Source: Phlebotomus papatasi (Eukaryota; Arthropoda; Insecta; Diptera; Psychodidae). Taken from it: a DNA stretch of 64,000 nucleotides. Within the stretch, counting starts at the first letter, position 1. Every line of letters begins with the position of its first letter. Under the pieces are notes generated by a model. That model was not told the origin of the DNA. It made no database searches and saw only the letters and a list, made by a program, of their open reading frames with translations. Shown here in pieces: positions 11,545 to 22,586 of the stretch. Position numbers and translations under genes: made by a program. The stretch spans positions 16,523,078 to 16,587,077 of the forward strand of contig NC_077224.1 in assembly GCF_024763615.1 (NCBI RefSeq), given 5' to 3'.

Positions 11545-11860
11545 TGAGAAGTATCAATTTCCAGTCTTCGATGACCCCTCCTCAAAAGACATTACCTCGA
11601 ACGTAATCTCTTTAGTTTTCCCCCTCCCCCTTCATGCGTCCCCTATCCCCCTAAAATATGTCAAAAGTGAGGTTTTTCTAACATTGCAAAAAATTGGCCC
11701 TAGCGATTTCAATGATTTTTGGATATGTTTTGTAGTTAATCGAGGTGAACATTTCGTCCTTAGACACCTTTCACTGGTTAATTCGCCATCTTGAATTATT
11801 CAAGGTCAAAGGCTTAATTTTCACCCGTTTTGAGCAATTCATTAATTAAAAGGTTACTGA
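11545..11860 (+). repeat. Interspersed repeat family F, copy 3 (tandem with copy 2)
   Basis: Landmarks TTTCCAGTCTTCGATGACCC, AAAAAATTGGCCCTAGCG and TCACTGGTTAATTCGCCATC match copy 2. The shared GGCCCTAGCGATTTCAATGA, absent from the 5.9-kb copy, suggests copies 2 and 3 arose from a local duplication. Confidence 0.7.
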
Positions 11861-11981
11861 TTTTTTGAAACCCTTTTCATCAACAATTTTCAACTTCAAG
11901 ATGGTTTTGTGGTGATTTATAGACAAATCTAATTCGACAGTAATTTTATATGCACCAGAGAAAAATTGTGAAAAGGAATAT

Positions 11982-12396
11982 AACGGCGTTATCACACTTG
12001 CACATTAAAATTTTAATGTGATTCACATTAATTGTCGCTTGTGAGCGTCCAAATATGTTATTTGTGTCTTTGAGTCACTTAATATTTGAGGTTTTTCTAT
12101 TTATTGATAATAAGTGGACTTGGCCTGCAAAAATAAGTTTAAATTTCCCTAAAACATAAATATTTTTCACATTAAAAAATTAAAGAGAAAATCGCATTAA
12201 TTTTTCGCATTAATGCTATAAATCAATTTATATCAAATTTTGCGAGTCAAGTCTACCTTTTTATCAACACATAGATCAAATTTTGAATATAAAATGATTC
12301 AAACACACAAATTACACATTTGGACTCTCACCAGTGACAATTAATGTGAATCATATTAAAATTTTAATGTGCAAGTGTGGTAACACACTAAGGCAG
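11982..12396. mobile_element. Fold-back element with CACACTTGCACATTAA ends
   Basis: Outer arms: GTTATCACACTTGCACATTA on the left and AATGTGCAAGTGTGGTAAC on the right. Complementarity continues inward through CACATTAATTGTCGC / CAGTGACAATTAATGTG and ATAAGTGGACTTGGCCTG / GAGTCAAGTCTACC, so nearly the whole ~410 bp can fold on itself. No coding capacity. Confidence 0.75.
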
Positions 12397-12687
12397 AGCT
12401 CCTTTTTTTACTTCGCGTTTTTTTACTTCGAAACGAGGATCAATCCTCAAGAATTTATGAAGCCTCTTGGTTTCGTTGCTTTTTTAGAAAAAGAATTTTT
12501 GAAAACCTATTTCTATAGTAAAAAAGAAAGTTTTTGTTCAAAGAAGTAATTTTTAAAGGAATTATTTTGAATTATTATTAAAGAATTAGATTTTTTTACT
12601 TAATAAACTGTATATTTAATTCATTACCTAATTGGCTATTCGTTAATAAATTTCTTGAACAAAATTTAGAGGTGATGGTAATACTCT
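12397..12687. other. AT-rich DNA
   Basis: Low-complexity AAAGAATTT-like sequence; nothing recognised. Confidence 0.4.
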
Positions 12688-12701
12688 TCTATACTATATA
12701 A

Positions 12702-12976
12702 TAATAATAACAATAAATAATGCTGGCACAGCATTCCATGAAGGAACAAGGCAAGGGGATTTCCCGCAAGGGGATTTCTAGACATGCTTTATTATTTTTT
12801 CTTATACGGGATGAGGTTGTCAGTCCCATGCCCGTGGAATCAAGTGCAATGAAGCTCACTGGATGCAATCCGAGCACCTTTAACGCCAGGAAAATTCCTG
12901 GTAACCTAAAGGAGATTCGAACCCGGCACACTTGCATCATAGAGCGAGTGCTCTACCACTTGACCTATTGAGTGCC
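12702..12976 (-). mobile_element. tRNA-derived SINE with target duplication (SINE family 1)
   Basis: Read on the minus strand it starts GGCACTCAATAGGTCAAGTG, contains an A-box-like GGTCAAGTGGTAGAGC and a B box GGGTTCGAATCTCC, and ends in a TTATTGTTATTATTATTA tail. It is flanked by TCTATACTATATAA (12688-12701) and TCTATGCTATATAA (12977-12990), a 14-bp direct repeat with one mismatch, which marks target-primed insertion. The long body after the tRNA head (about 190 bp) is not recognised. The 83-codon frames on both strands here are incidental. Confidence 0.85.
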
Positions 12977-12990
12977 TCTATGCTATATAA

Positions 12991-15046
12991 AATACTTAAA
13001 TTTCTTACCTATCACAAAAGTAGTTTCGAATTAGTTACTTATAATTTAATTTTAAACAAAAATTCCTAATCGGACCGTAACCGATTTAAATCAGTTCATA
13101 AGCGGTTTTTAGATTAAGAATTGTCAAGAGAGTTTGATAAGATTGATTATAACTGCGTTTTGAGGATGGGGGCTTGAAGTAGAAGGTTACAAAATCGATT
13201 TTTTGATTGGCTAAATCGATAGGTAAACTATGAATATACCACAAAAAATTCAGTGAGTGAAAAAGTTCCGATTTCAAGATTATTTCTAGTTTTTCTTGGT
13301 TTAAATTTCAAATTATAAGAATGAGATTTAATATTATTGGGACAATAATTCAACGATAAAAAAATTTAATTATTATCCCTTAAATTTTATGGTAGAAGAA
13401 TCTTGACGATGCGCCAAGGAAAATTTGTTCCATTCAGTTAGTTTATTGAATGATGAAAAATGAAGGATATACAAAAAAAGAAATATCGTTGATAGTATCT
13501 ATTGAACCAGAATGAATTTGAGACAGTGCCTCACAGTAAATGGCTATTGAGAGATCAAAAAGAGCATGAAATACTTCAAGTCAATTTGCCAAGTATTGTT
13601 CCTTATACCAAATATCCACCAATTTTCTCGACATGCAGAAAAGAAGACATGGAAAAAGAAAGAAAAACCTCGGGGAGTAATATTAAAATATACGAGGCAG
13701 AGTGAATGACATTGAGGCTGAAAGGAAAATGGATAGGAAAAAATTCACATGAGGCATAAAAGTGTCAGCGAATATAGCAAATTTATACCCCATGGGAAAA
13801 GTTGCAACAAACGGAAACTATTGCCACTTTTTACTTTATCCCACTATCCCACTCACAGTGGAAAAAACTTTTGTCGACTTTGGGAAAAAGGGAAGCAGAA
13901 TAAGGAGAAAATACATTGCATTAAGTTAGTCATTGGGGTGTGGTAAAGCCACATTTTCAATCACATCACCGATGCAGGAGTAAAATCCAGAAGACAAGAA
14001 TTCGATGGTAGAAGAATGATTTTGAGGATAGTCAGCATAATCCTCCATGAAACTCCAATATCCTGAAGAGTCAAATGAATAAAATGCGAGAAATGATGGG
14101 GAGGATATCCCAAGTGGTTGGGGTATAATAGTGAAAGTCACAAAGAGGACAAAAGTTATTGATTCTCTATAACGATGGAAGATAGGAAGGACAAGGAAAA
14201 AATAGTACTTCACCGGGCTTTTATGTTCTTCCATACCACCCTTCAATTCATCCCCCTTGAAAAAAAAGAAAGCCCAAGAACACCCAGTGAGATGTGTATA
14301 AATGAGATTCCATGGGGAAGAGAATGCTCAAAAATATGCGAGGACAACAATTCCGGATACCTTTTCCTTCTTACTTTCACCACCGTCCGAAACCGTTCAC
14401 CAAAACAGTCACCGGAGGAAATCTGAAATGAGTTCCAGGAATATTTTAGCAGAGAAAACGACAATTTACAAAAGGAAAAATATTTCCTCTTTCCATTTTC
14501 TATACCCTCTTCTGTACACACTTCCCGTATATATTCTAACTTTAGAGGGATATATTTCTTTCTGTCTCACTGTCATCTTCACCAGACTATTCACCCTTCT
14601 CCGCAAGACTGAATTTCCTATGTTTAATGCATAAAATTCTCCTATTCAAAATTTATGAAAATGGATTTTTATCGCTGGATTTTCAGACATGTTGAATTCG
14701 TCATAACCTTGAGCTATTCCTTAAAACGGATTTTCAAGGTCAAACGTTAGAAAGCTCTGAAGAGTGTACTTCTCAACCGAATGTGGGGGATATGGAATCC
14801 TTTGAAGGGTCTTGGAATCACATAAATATTAAAATTGAAAATCCTTTTTAAGGTAGAAAATCTTAGCACTGTTCAATAAGCTTATCATGAGAATTGTGAT
14901 CATCAGTAACAATGTGAAATCTCGATTTCATCGGTATGTGTCCTAACAGGTTTTCTTGAGAACTGCTCACGTTCCTAAGTTCTAACTAATTGTCTCCAAA
15001 ATTCCAAAATAATAGTCAGTAATTGTAGTTCAGTAGTAATTTATAC
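12991..15046. other. Unique DNA, no gene recognised
   Basis: 13.45-14.63 kb is less AT-rich, with overlapping open frames on both strands (up to 110 codons). No domain, coding bias or convincing splice pattern could be made out by eye. It may be intronic or regulatory. Confidence 0.4.
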
Positions 15047-15047
15047 A

Positions 15048-15934
15048 CTACTGGTCAAAATAAAAGGATCAAATTGATCCTTTTTCAAAGGATGGATCAA
15101 TTTTCAAACTTTGAATGCACATTTATTATAATAGAACATGTTAATTTGACGATTTCCCTTCTTTCAACTTTTTGTAACTTGCCATTTTCGCCCAAAATTG
15201 TAAATTTTCATAAAACACATTATTTCTTATTATTTATCATAACTTTTATATGTATAATTTTATCAATGAAAACTTTAAAAATGGGCAAATCCACCATTTG
15301 CCTTTCAAACGACATAACTTCAAAATATAACAGGTTGACATGGTGTTTGTTACACTACAGTAGACTCTTCGTTATCCGGCTGACTGAGGGACAAAATGAC
15401 ATTTAGGTTTTTTGAATGATCAACGGTTTTTCTATTTTGTGCAGTGTGAATTTATTTTCTGTCTGACAAAGAAAAAGAGAATTTTCTTCATGGTGTGCTT
15501 ATGTTTCATTTTTTATCACAATTATGTATTAAAAACTTCGATACAATGTTAATAATACTTTAATTCACTCTGGACAAACTTCATGTTTAGGGAAAATAAT
15601 TTTGAATATATCAACCGCCAGTGTTTGGCAGTTGTCACCTGGATAACGAAGTGCCGGATAACGAAGAGTTGAGTGTATTTGACCATTTTGAGTAACTTTT
15701 TCAAATGAGGCAACAAACTTTTGACGCATGAAAAATGAACAACTTTTGGAAAACAAATATTTTTTTATTTGAAATAAAATGAATTATTTTTTTCAAAAAA
15801 CATAAATAAGATTTACGGATTACAGGCAACTCATTTTCAAAAAGGGAAAATTTTAAAAAGTATTTTTTTTCTATCATATTTCAAATCTGGTTTCCCGAAC
15901 ATACATGAGGCAACAAACTTTTGACACCTACTGT
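15048..15934. mobile_element. Possible degraded Tc1-like element with internal insertions
   Basis: CACTACTGGTCAAAATAAAA at about 15048 resembles a Tc1-type terminus. CAACAAACTTTTGACACCTA followed by CTGTA ends near 15934, and its complement (TACAGTAGGTGTCAAAAG) is also Tc1-like. The phrase GAGGCAACAAACTTTTGAC appears at about 15706 and again at 15907. The two ends match each other poorly, so treating them as one element is uncertain. Confidence 0.35.
15358..15675. mobile_element. pogo/Tigger-like miniature element
   Basis: The left end CAGTAGACTCTTCGTTATCC and right end GGATAACGAAGAGTTGAGTG are inverted repeats, each bordered by TA. The CAGTAGACTC...TTATCCGG type of terminus is typical of pogo/Tigger relatives. 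A second inverted copy of the inner part (CTGGATAACGAAGTG) lies just inside the right end. No transposase. Confidence 0.65.
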
Positions 15935-16218
15935 ATTTTGTTGCAATCTAACATCGTTTAGTGTAACTGCTGTGGCTGTGTTTTAGAGTTCGAGCCCTAT
16001 TTAAAAACTTATATCTTACTCGGATCGTCAGGTTATTACCATATTGTTGCACCAATTTAAAAGAATTTTTAAAAATTATTAGCCACTTTTTAACATTTAA
16101 CTCTCACAAGAATGCAGTAGTGCATTAGTTCACATTTAATTTATAAAACCCAATTTTCTGTGAGACACCTGATTAAATTCGTGACGATTCAAGGTACAGA
16201 TAAGATACAGAATACATA
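15935..16218. other. Unassigned DNA
   Basis: Nothing recognised. Confidence 0.4.
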
Positions 16219-16470
16219 CACCGAGAGAAATCCGAAAAAGTTAAAATAACATTCAGGAAATGTTTATTTTACCCTGCAGTATTGATTCAAAATCGATGTA
16301 AATATTATGCTTTTTAGGTGTATTAGGGGTTAAAGTTACCCTTTTCATGTTTATTTCACCCTTAAAGAGGTGCAAAATTAACATTAAAAATGTCGATATA
16401 TTTTTATACATAAAAAGTGTTAAAGTTATGAGGAAAAAATGTTAATCGCACCCTCGTTTTTTTCTCAGTG
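16219..16470 (+). mobile_element. CACTGAG-family miniature element, copy 2
   Basis: Starts CACCGAGAGAAATCCGAAA and ends GTTTTTTTCTCAGTG, with TA on both sides. Same interior landmarks as copy 1. Confidence 0.85.
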
Positions 16471-16712
16471 TAGGTTGCACATACACCTACTTTTTATTAA
16501 TTTACTATAAAAATTTAAAATTCAAATGCACAGATATAGTTAAATGGATCAAAATACCAAATATATTATTTTGAGGTTTATAGTTTCAACTAAATATCGC
16601 GCGTGTCTCTTAAAATTCCGATCCGGGGTGCTCTTCCCCTATGTAAGTGTTACAGACACTGTGACATGCGCCACCTTGCGGAATTATTGAAAATAATCAT
16701 AATGTATAAACA

Positions 16713-16933
16713 GAGGGCCAATTTTTATCACTCGAACTCGCACCCGTCAGCTCTTTAGTGGCTGAGAAAAATCCACTCGCACACCCCGCAGATTCAAATA
16801 ATTCTGTATCGACTTCTTTATAACATAAAGTAATCGTTACACGTACTCAAGAATCTGCGGGGTATGCGAGTTAACTTTTGTCGGCCACTAAAAAGTTGAC
16901 GGGTGCGAGTGAGAGTTTCACAAATTTGCCCTC
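16713..16933. mobile_element. Fold-back element with GAGGGC...GCCCTC ends
   Basis: Left arm CTCGAACTCGCACCCGTCAG pairs with right arm GACGGGTGCGAGTGAGAG, and CTCGCACACCCCGCAGATTC pairs with GAATCTGCGGGGTATGCGAG. The arms are about 95 bp around a short loop near 16800-16845. No coding capacity. Confidence 0.75.
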
Positions 16934-17102
16934 ACCCTCAGATCTTTCAAACTTAGAATCAGATTTCAAAATAGATCGATGTGCACTCATTGCTTTGATT
17001 TTTTCACAAAAACGGCAAAATCTATCACAATTGACACTGGTAGTGACATTTAGAAATTTGGACTTACAGTAGAGTTCTTCAAATTTAAACATTTGGGGAG
17101 TA

Positions 17103-18051
17103 GGGGAGACTGGGGCACATGTGAACATTTTCGATAGATGCGAATTTGAGGTGATTTTCCAAGCACACAGTTATTTTTTGGAAAATCTTTCTTAGCTCAT
17201 GTTTTACCCTTGAGTATAGGCAATTCATCGAGGGTAATGCGGATGCTGCAAAACAATTGAGTTTTCCATAAAAATAAAATTTGTGTCACTGTGCATTTTT
17301 CTCTTTTCACAAAATACCTGGGGTAGAAGTAAACACTTTCTGGGGAGGATGTAAACACCCTTATTCCACCCTTGAAATTAACTTTGCACCACTTTCAATT
17401 ATTTTAATTACTTAAGAGATATATAAAGACTGTATATTATTCAAAAAATCTTTACACTTTTTACATGGAATAATTAAAATAGCAAAAAAACTCAAAGCAT
17501 GCAAGTCAAAGACATTTTTTAATGGATTTTCCCCATATTTTGATATCATGTGACATCTTATTGAACACAGCCAACGAAAAATTTCCCACCATGAGATGCA
17601 ATACCAAGAAAAATATTTTGCCATTCATTCTACATTCACGACATTTACAATTACTGGGAAATTGCCTGTTTACATCTACCCCAAATGCTGTTTTCTGACC
17701 AATTATTAATTCTTTTAAAATAACGAGAATCTCGATTTCTCTAGTAAATGCATTAAAATAATCCTAAAAGATGTAGGAAAGAACTGGTATTGCTACATTT
17801 CGATTATTTTACACAGTTTTTAATTTCCAGGTGGAAATCCAAATGACCAAAATAATCGAAATATCAATATTTTCGGGAAAAATGATTTTTATTTTTAAAG
17901 TATTAAGATTTTATTGACCAACTCATCTGTGGATATACATCCCCATGGTATCTATGAATGCTTATGGGTTTTATCCTCTGGAGTCTTAAAATTAATGAAA
18001 AAAATCACAGTGTTTACAACTAACCCTGTTTACTACTACCCCAGTTCCCCC
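17103..18051. mobile_element. TA-GGGG family element (949 bp)
   Basis: The left end reads GGGGAGACTGGGGCACATG after TA; the right end reads TACTACCCCAGTTCCCCC before TA. The phrase GTTTACATCTACCCC or its complement appears several times inside (about 17320, 17350, 17665, 18015, 18028), so the terminal motif has been reiterated internally. No transposase. Confidence 0.7.
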
Positions 18052-18384
18052 TATAGATGACATTTCTCACTCCTCAAATTTGAACAATATTTTCAAAAAT
18101 GTAACGGAATTCATGTGAAATGCACTTTCCCTAATAAATAATAATAAATAAATAAAATAATAAAATAATAAAAATAACTTTAGAGAATATAATCAATGTA
18201 ATTTATTGTGAAACTAATGGAATTTGTTGCGGAAGTTAATATAATACGATAATACTGAGAAAACCAGAGAAAAATCATCTTAATTCAGACTCTACGCAAA
18301 ATTTTCTTCATATAACATCAAATTTTACATTTTGAATTCAACCGTCGGTCGTTCAAATGTGCGGAACTCGACTGTAGATTATAA
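18052..18384. other. AT-rich DNA with AATAA-type simple repeat
   Basis: A degenerate run of AATAATAAATAAATAAAAT lies at about 18133-18178. Nothing else recognised. Confidence 0.5.
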
Positions 18385-18888
18385 TGCCTCCGGCACACCT
18401 TTTATATAAGGAAAATTTCATAAAATCGAAATTCACATCCCTTTCTTTCTTAAAAGTTTAGCATATGTCTATCCTAGTCTTGCACTCTTCTTCTTCTTTA
18501 GAACATCACATCAAATTAAATTTAGTGCAATCTATAGAATCAAAAGAATGGGATAGACTTATGCTTTTAAGAAAGGAAGAAATAGATAGATAGATGATAG
18601 ATAGATAGATAGATAAATTTTATTCCCACTCTGTAACCTGGTTGCGTCTGCCGCCGCCTTACCATTACCGGCCTCCCCAGGTAAACGGCAGAAACCCTGG
18701 TTCAATAGGCCGTATATGCCACTCATACAATCGAGTAGTTTGCAGAACAATTATGCAATTAGTAAATAATTCAATAAATAAAAAATAAAAAAATAAAAAA
18801 TGAAAAACCAGTAGCATGAGGCTATCATTTGGATGGATGTGAATTTCGATTTTATGAAATTTTCTTGATCTAAAAGGTGTGCCGGAGC
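18385..18888. mobile_element. Fold-back element whose right arm is split by an insertion
   Basis: Left arm CTCCGGCACACCTTTTATAT through AAAATCGAAATTCACATCC and TTCTTAAAAGTTTAGCATAT to GTCTATCC. The complementary right arm occurs in two blocks: GGATAGACTTATGCTTTTAAG (18551-18571) and GGATGTGAATTTCGATTTTA to AAAAGGTGTGCCGGAG (18835-18888). The intervening 18587-18835 has no counterpart in the left arm and is therefore an insertion. Confidence 0.75.
18587..18835 (-). mobile_element. Retroposon-like insertion with ATCT tail
   Basis: Read on the minus strand it contains CAACCAGGTTACAGAGTGGG, AATAAAATTT and then an (ATCT)n run. An AATAAA close to a microsatellite tail is typical of LINE or SINE 3' ends. 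The plus-strand (AGAT)n run at about 18587-18615 is that tail. A second A-rich stretch (about 18760-18805) may belong to another insertion or to the target. Confidence 0.5.
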
Positions 18889-20690
18889 CATGATAAACCA
18901 TTTTTGAATTTAACGAGTATTAAAAACACCTTCTCTTTCTGATTTTCGATCGTCTTTTTTCATGGTAAAATGAAATCTGCAATTAAACCGAAAGCTTCGC
19001 GTGTTAATGAATGAAGTTCTCAGAAGCTTATTCAGTCTCTCTAAGCAAATATCAAAATTAATTACTTTTTCCTTCAGTGCACATCCTGAAAAAAAATCAA
19101 AATTACATGTTTTCCTGTCAAAAAGTTGATATGCTGGAAATGTTCTTGGAAGAGCCGACGATATTGACTTTAGGGTGGTACCCAGTTTAATGGGAAATTG
19201 CTAAATTTCAAACGGAAGGAAGTTTAAATGTGCATGAGTATCTTCCGGAAGCGACATTGAATTTTTCCAACACATCCAATTCACATTTTTTTTTGCCTTT
19301 ATACTTTGCTGATGGTTCTTTTTTCTCTGCTGCCCCGGCGCGGAGGGTGGATGTTTTTGAAGTTGTTTAACATGCAATTTTCCTTTGTCTTGGGTTGGGG
19401 AATAAATATGTATAAAAGTGAAGAAAAATTGCCCCTTTCGTGTCCATGAAGCAAACGTGTCTTGGCTCCTTCAAGAAAGGGGGGGGAGGTGGAAATGATA
19501 AATTAAGAAAATTCTCGCGAAAACGAATTTCAATGCACTTCTCTCTCAAAAGAGTTTGTTCATGATGGCTAAGTTGTGATTTGTTTGAGAAGTTTGTACT
19601 AATAAGAACAGAGAAAAAAATCAACGCAAAACTCATTGAATTAATGAGACAAAAATGGTTTGGAAGTCTTTTTTATTGTTCTAAGTTCTTATTGTATTTT
19701 TTTTCTTTTTCCCTTTGATATCACTGGAAGATAATACACTTGAGTTCCTTCGTCGTTTCCATTTGCCTGTTTTATGCTCATGAGGAATTTTTCCTGAGCT
19801 TGAAGAAAAATCGGTTTGAGTGTGTATTCAAAGAAACCCAGGCAATTTGTCCTCCGCAGAAGCATTTGTAGCCACCGAAGGATGCGAAGACAGTGAGGAA
19901 AAGTCGAAGAAATTTCAGTGACTGAGGCGGAAAAAAAAAGAAAGATAAGAAAAACCGCACATGAATGGGGAGTTTTTCGGGTGGAGAAAGAAGAAGAAAA
20001 AAAGCACTCGAATTTAAAATGTGAGCACTGGTGGAATCCCTCACTTAATGGGGATGAATGACATTTCTTGCTTCCCTTTTTCCTAATAATTCTTTCAATT
20101 TTTTTCTCCTTTCTTTTTTGTAGCTTCTGAAATCTTGCAGTGCTTCTTATTCCCTTACTTTCAGTACTAAAAAAAAATATAATTGGGATTTTACCCCCCT
20201 TTTCCACCGAGTTGGTTAGATATTTCTCGGTTTTCCATCTCAATTGTGAAGATTCTTCACCAAATATATTCCCATACGCAGTTTTTTTTTTATAACACAA
20301 CCCCCTCTTGGTAATGGCTTTCGAAACGGCTCAGCAGAGAATCCCTGAATTGGGACCAATTGCGTGTGGGTGGCCAGAAATTCAATCGATTTCATCACCT
20401 GGGATATTTTGGTATACTTCCTCCCATTTTTTCACGCCAAGTGGGAGTTGGTTTGCCAATAAATTGACTCCCTGGTGTATTCACACACAGAACTCCAAAG
20501 GGAGTAGCAAGGTAGTGGCTAGACTGATGGTAGGATGTACACCATATCGAAGCAATTTTTTTTAAACAAGCAGGAAGGAGATTTTTAAAAGAATGTAAGC
20601 ATTTTTTAAGGAAATTTGTTACATGAGATTTATAATTTTTTTGCATAAATATTAAGGGGGTTACCCTATTTACAAGATCGAAAATTCCAG
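18889..20690. other. Unique DNA, no gene accepted
   Basis: A 203-codon minus-strand frame at 19689-20300 is the longest in the window. Its product is rich in Phe, Ser and Lys, matches no family I know, and overlaps purine/pyrimidine-biased DNA, so I do not call it a gene. 20300-20560 is more balanced in composition. Confidence 0.4.
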
Positions 20691-20794
20691 AAGCCAATTC
20701 GAAGTATTTTCGTAGATACAGAGATGAAATGGTGTGAAGAATTATGGTGTTTTTTCAGTAAAAAACGAAAAGGGAAAATCTTACTCTTGAATAT

Positions 20795-20955
20795 TTTTTT
20801 AGTACACGACTGTTTTCGTTCTGTCACGACTGTTGTCTCAGTCCCCATCGTGTTCCAAAGCCACCTAATAGCCGTGACAGGAACCAACACAAAGAAAAGT
20901 CGATAATGCAGAAGCACGTTCATGTGATAATGCACAATCATGTACTAAAAAATGT
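20795..20955. repeat. Repeat family S, copy 1
   Basis: CCGTGACAGGAACCAACACA, AAGAAAAGTCGATAATGCAG and AAGCACGTTCATG match the copies at 39.25 and 49.3 kb. The left arm is only weakly preserved. Confidence 0.6.
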
Positions 20956-20978
20956 TCATTAGAAAAATTTCCCCTTTA

Positions 20979-21203
20979 GGGTGTCCATGGTGCTACTGGT
21001 AAGAGCATTCAGCTCTTGGGCGGTGTGGCCCTTGGCTCGACTGTCACAGTTGTGAGTTCGAGTCCCGCCCGGTCTCAATGATTGAAGCGTCCGAATGGAC
21101 ATATTTCTCAAAAACATTGTAAAACGAATAAAAAAAAACTGTAAACTGAATAATATACAAAATGGCAATAAAAGCACAGTGCATCTAAATAAATAAATAA
21201 ATA
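20979..21203 (+). mobile_element. tRNA-derived SINE, family 2 (plus-strand copy)
   Basis: GGTGCTACTGGTAAGAGC resembles an A box and GAGTTCGAGTCCCGCCC a B box. The body continues ATTGAAGCGTCCGAATGGAC, CAAAATGGCAATAAAAGC and an AAATAAATAAATAAATAA tail. Flanking AATTTCCCCTTT and AATTTCCCTATTT are a likely imperfect target duplication. The copy at 57.3 kb is in the opposite orientation; the 37-kb SINE shares the head but not the body. Confidence 0.85.
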
Positions 21204-21387
21204 ATTTCCCTATTTTTTTTCAATGGAATAGCAATATTACTTTTATTCTTTCGCCCATCCAAACAGTAAAGAAATTTCAAAAGTTCAAATTGAAAATGGT
21301 TCCAAATTATCCCACTTCACCCTAATCCCTTTAAAGTATCATGATGATAGTTGTGCAAGAATCTATCAACCTTACTTCGCGTAAAAC
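21204..21387. other. Unassigned DNA
   Basis: Nothing recognised. Confidence 0.4.
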
Positions 21388-21401
21388 GTTACAAGAATGA
21401 G

Positions 21402-21850
21402 CTAGGTTTTTCATGACAATCTGTCCTTCCGGTGAGCGTCGGAATTTGTTGATCAAATCCTATGAATCAAACACACAATTTTACGAGAGCTTTCGACACT
21501 TATCGTGTCTTCCTCAGTGGTTATTGGTTGGTCTTTTCTTTAGGATTTTTGTTACTAATTCCTCTATTTTCTTATGCATCAGTTTTGAATTTGATTAGGA
21601 GCTAATTTTCTTCTTTCTTTTTTGCACAGCGAACGGACATAAGAAAATAGAGGAATTAGTGACAAAAATCCTAAAGAAAAGACCAACCAATAACCACTGA
21701 GGAAGGCACGATAAGTGTCGAAAGCTCTCGTAAAATTGTGTGTTTGATTCATAGGATTTGTTCAACAAATTCCGACGCTCACCGGAAGGACAGATTGTCC
21801 CGAAAAACCTAGCTCAGTTACACCACCGTCGGCTATGCCTTTAGACCACA
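21402..21850. mobile_element. Fold-back element with hammerhead-like hairpins and a 14-bp flanking direct repeat
   Basis: Left arm ATCTGTCCTTCCGGTGAGCG to CTAATTCCTCTATTTTC pairs with right arm GAAAATAGAGGAATTAGTGA to CGCTCACCGGAAGGACAGAT. The arms are about 170 bp with few mismatches. The right arm (21697-21730) reads CTGAGGA, A, GGCAC-GATAA-GTGTC, GAAA, GCTCTCG. The left arm on the minus strand reads the same with GACAC in place of GGCAC, keeping the pairing. GTTACAAGAATGAG occurs at 21388-21401 and 21851-21864 and may be a target duplication. Confidence 0.8.
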
Positions 21851-21864
21851 GTTACAAGAATGAG

Positions 21865-22584
21865 TGGAGATAATTTAAGTATCAGTAGAGTTATATAGTT
21901 GAATGAGCTTTTAAGTGTTTCGGTCAGTTTCGGTGATGGACCTCAGGACGTCCATTCGTCTTCAAGAATTTAACTTCAAATCTTATCTGATAAATGTTAA
22001 TGCCTTAATTCTGAATCCTTGATCCTTTAGTTGTAGTTGGAATTTGCAAATCAAAAGACATTTTTAAATTTTCAGTTAATGCTGAAGTTAAGTTCCCGAT
22101 TTTTTTTAGCGTGAAACCGTTAGGGATTCTAGCCCATTTTAATCGCTCAGATCTTCTAAACCTAGACCTAAACGCTTTGGCAATTCAGGTCTAACTTAAG
22201 TTCCCAGGGTCTTATAGTTCTTACATTTAGAGTCAAATTCTTTCTGTGTGAAGGCACGAAGATTCTCAATTAAAACGCTAGACAATACGTTTTGATAAAC
22301 AGTATCTTCTTTGAGATAGTCTGTAGATAGACAGTGTAGATGGACTTTGAGATAGACAGTAAATCCATCTTTATTTAGAAGAAAAACAAATTTAGGCACT
22401 AAAATTGTGAATTTTTGAGTTAGGAACACCTAGATCTTTATATAAATGAGACTAACTTCTTATAAAATTAAGACATAAACGAAGAAAAATTAAAAAGATA
22501 TTAGCAACCTTGGAATTTTAAGTTCGTATTTAACTGATTCTGAAATACTTTGGCGTTCTTTATAGATTGTAATAAAATTTTTAG
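21865..22584. other. Unique DNA, nothing recognised
   Basis: Short frames only; a few reiterations of GAGATAGTCTGTAGATAGAC around 22312-22365. Confidence 0.4.
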
Positions 22585-22586
22585 TA

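Noticed and set aside
19689..20300. 203-codon minus-strand open frame, the longest in the window
   Set aside because: The product is Phe/Ser/Lys-rich without a known domain, overlaps a second open frame on the same strand, and lies in strand-biased purine/pyrimidine DNA where long frames arise by composition.
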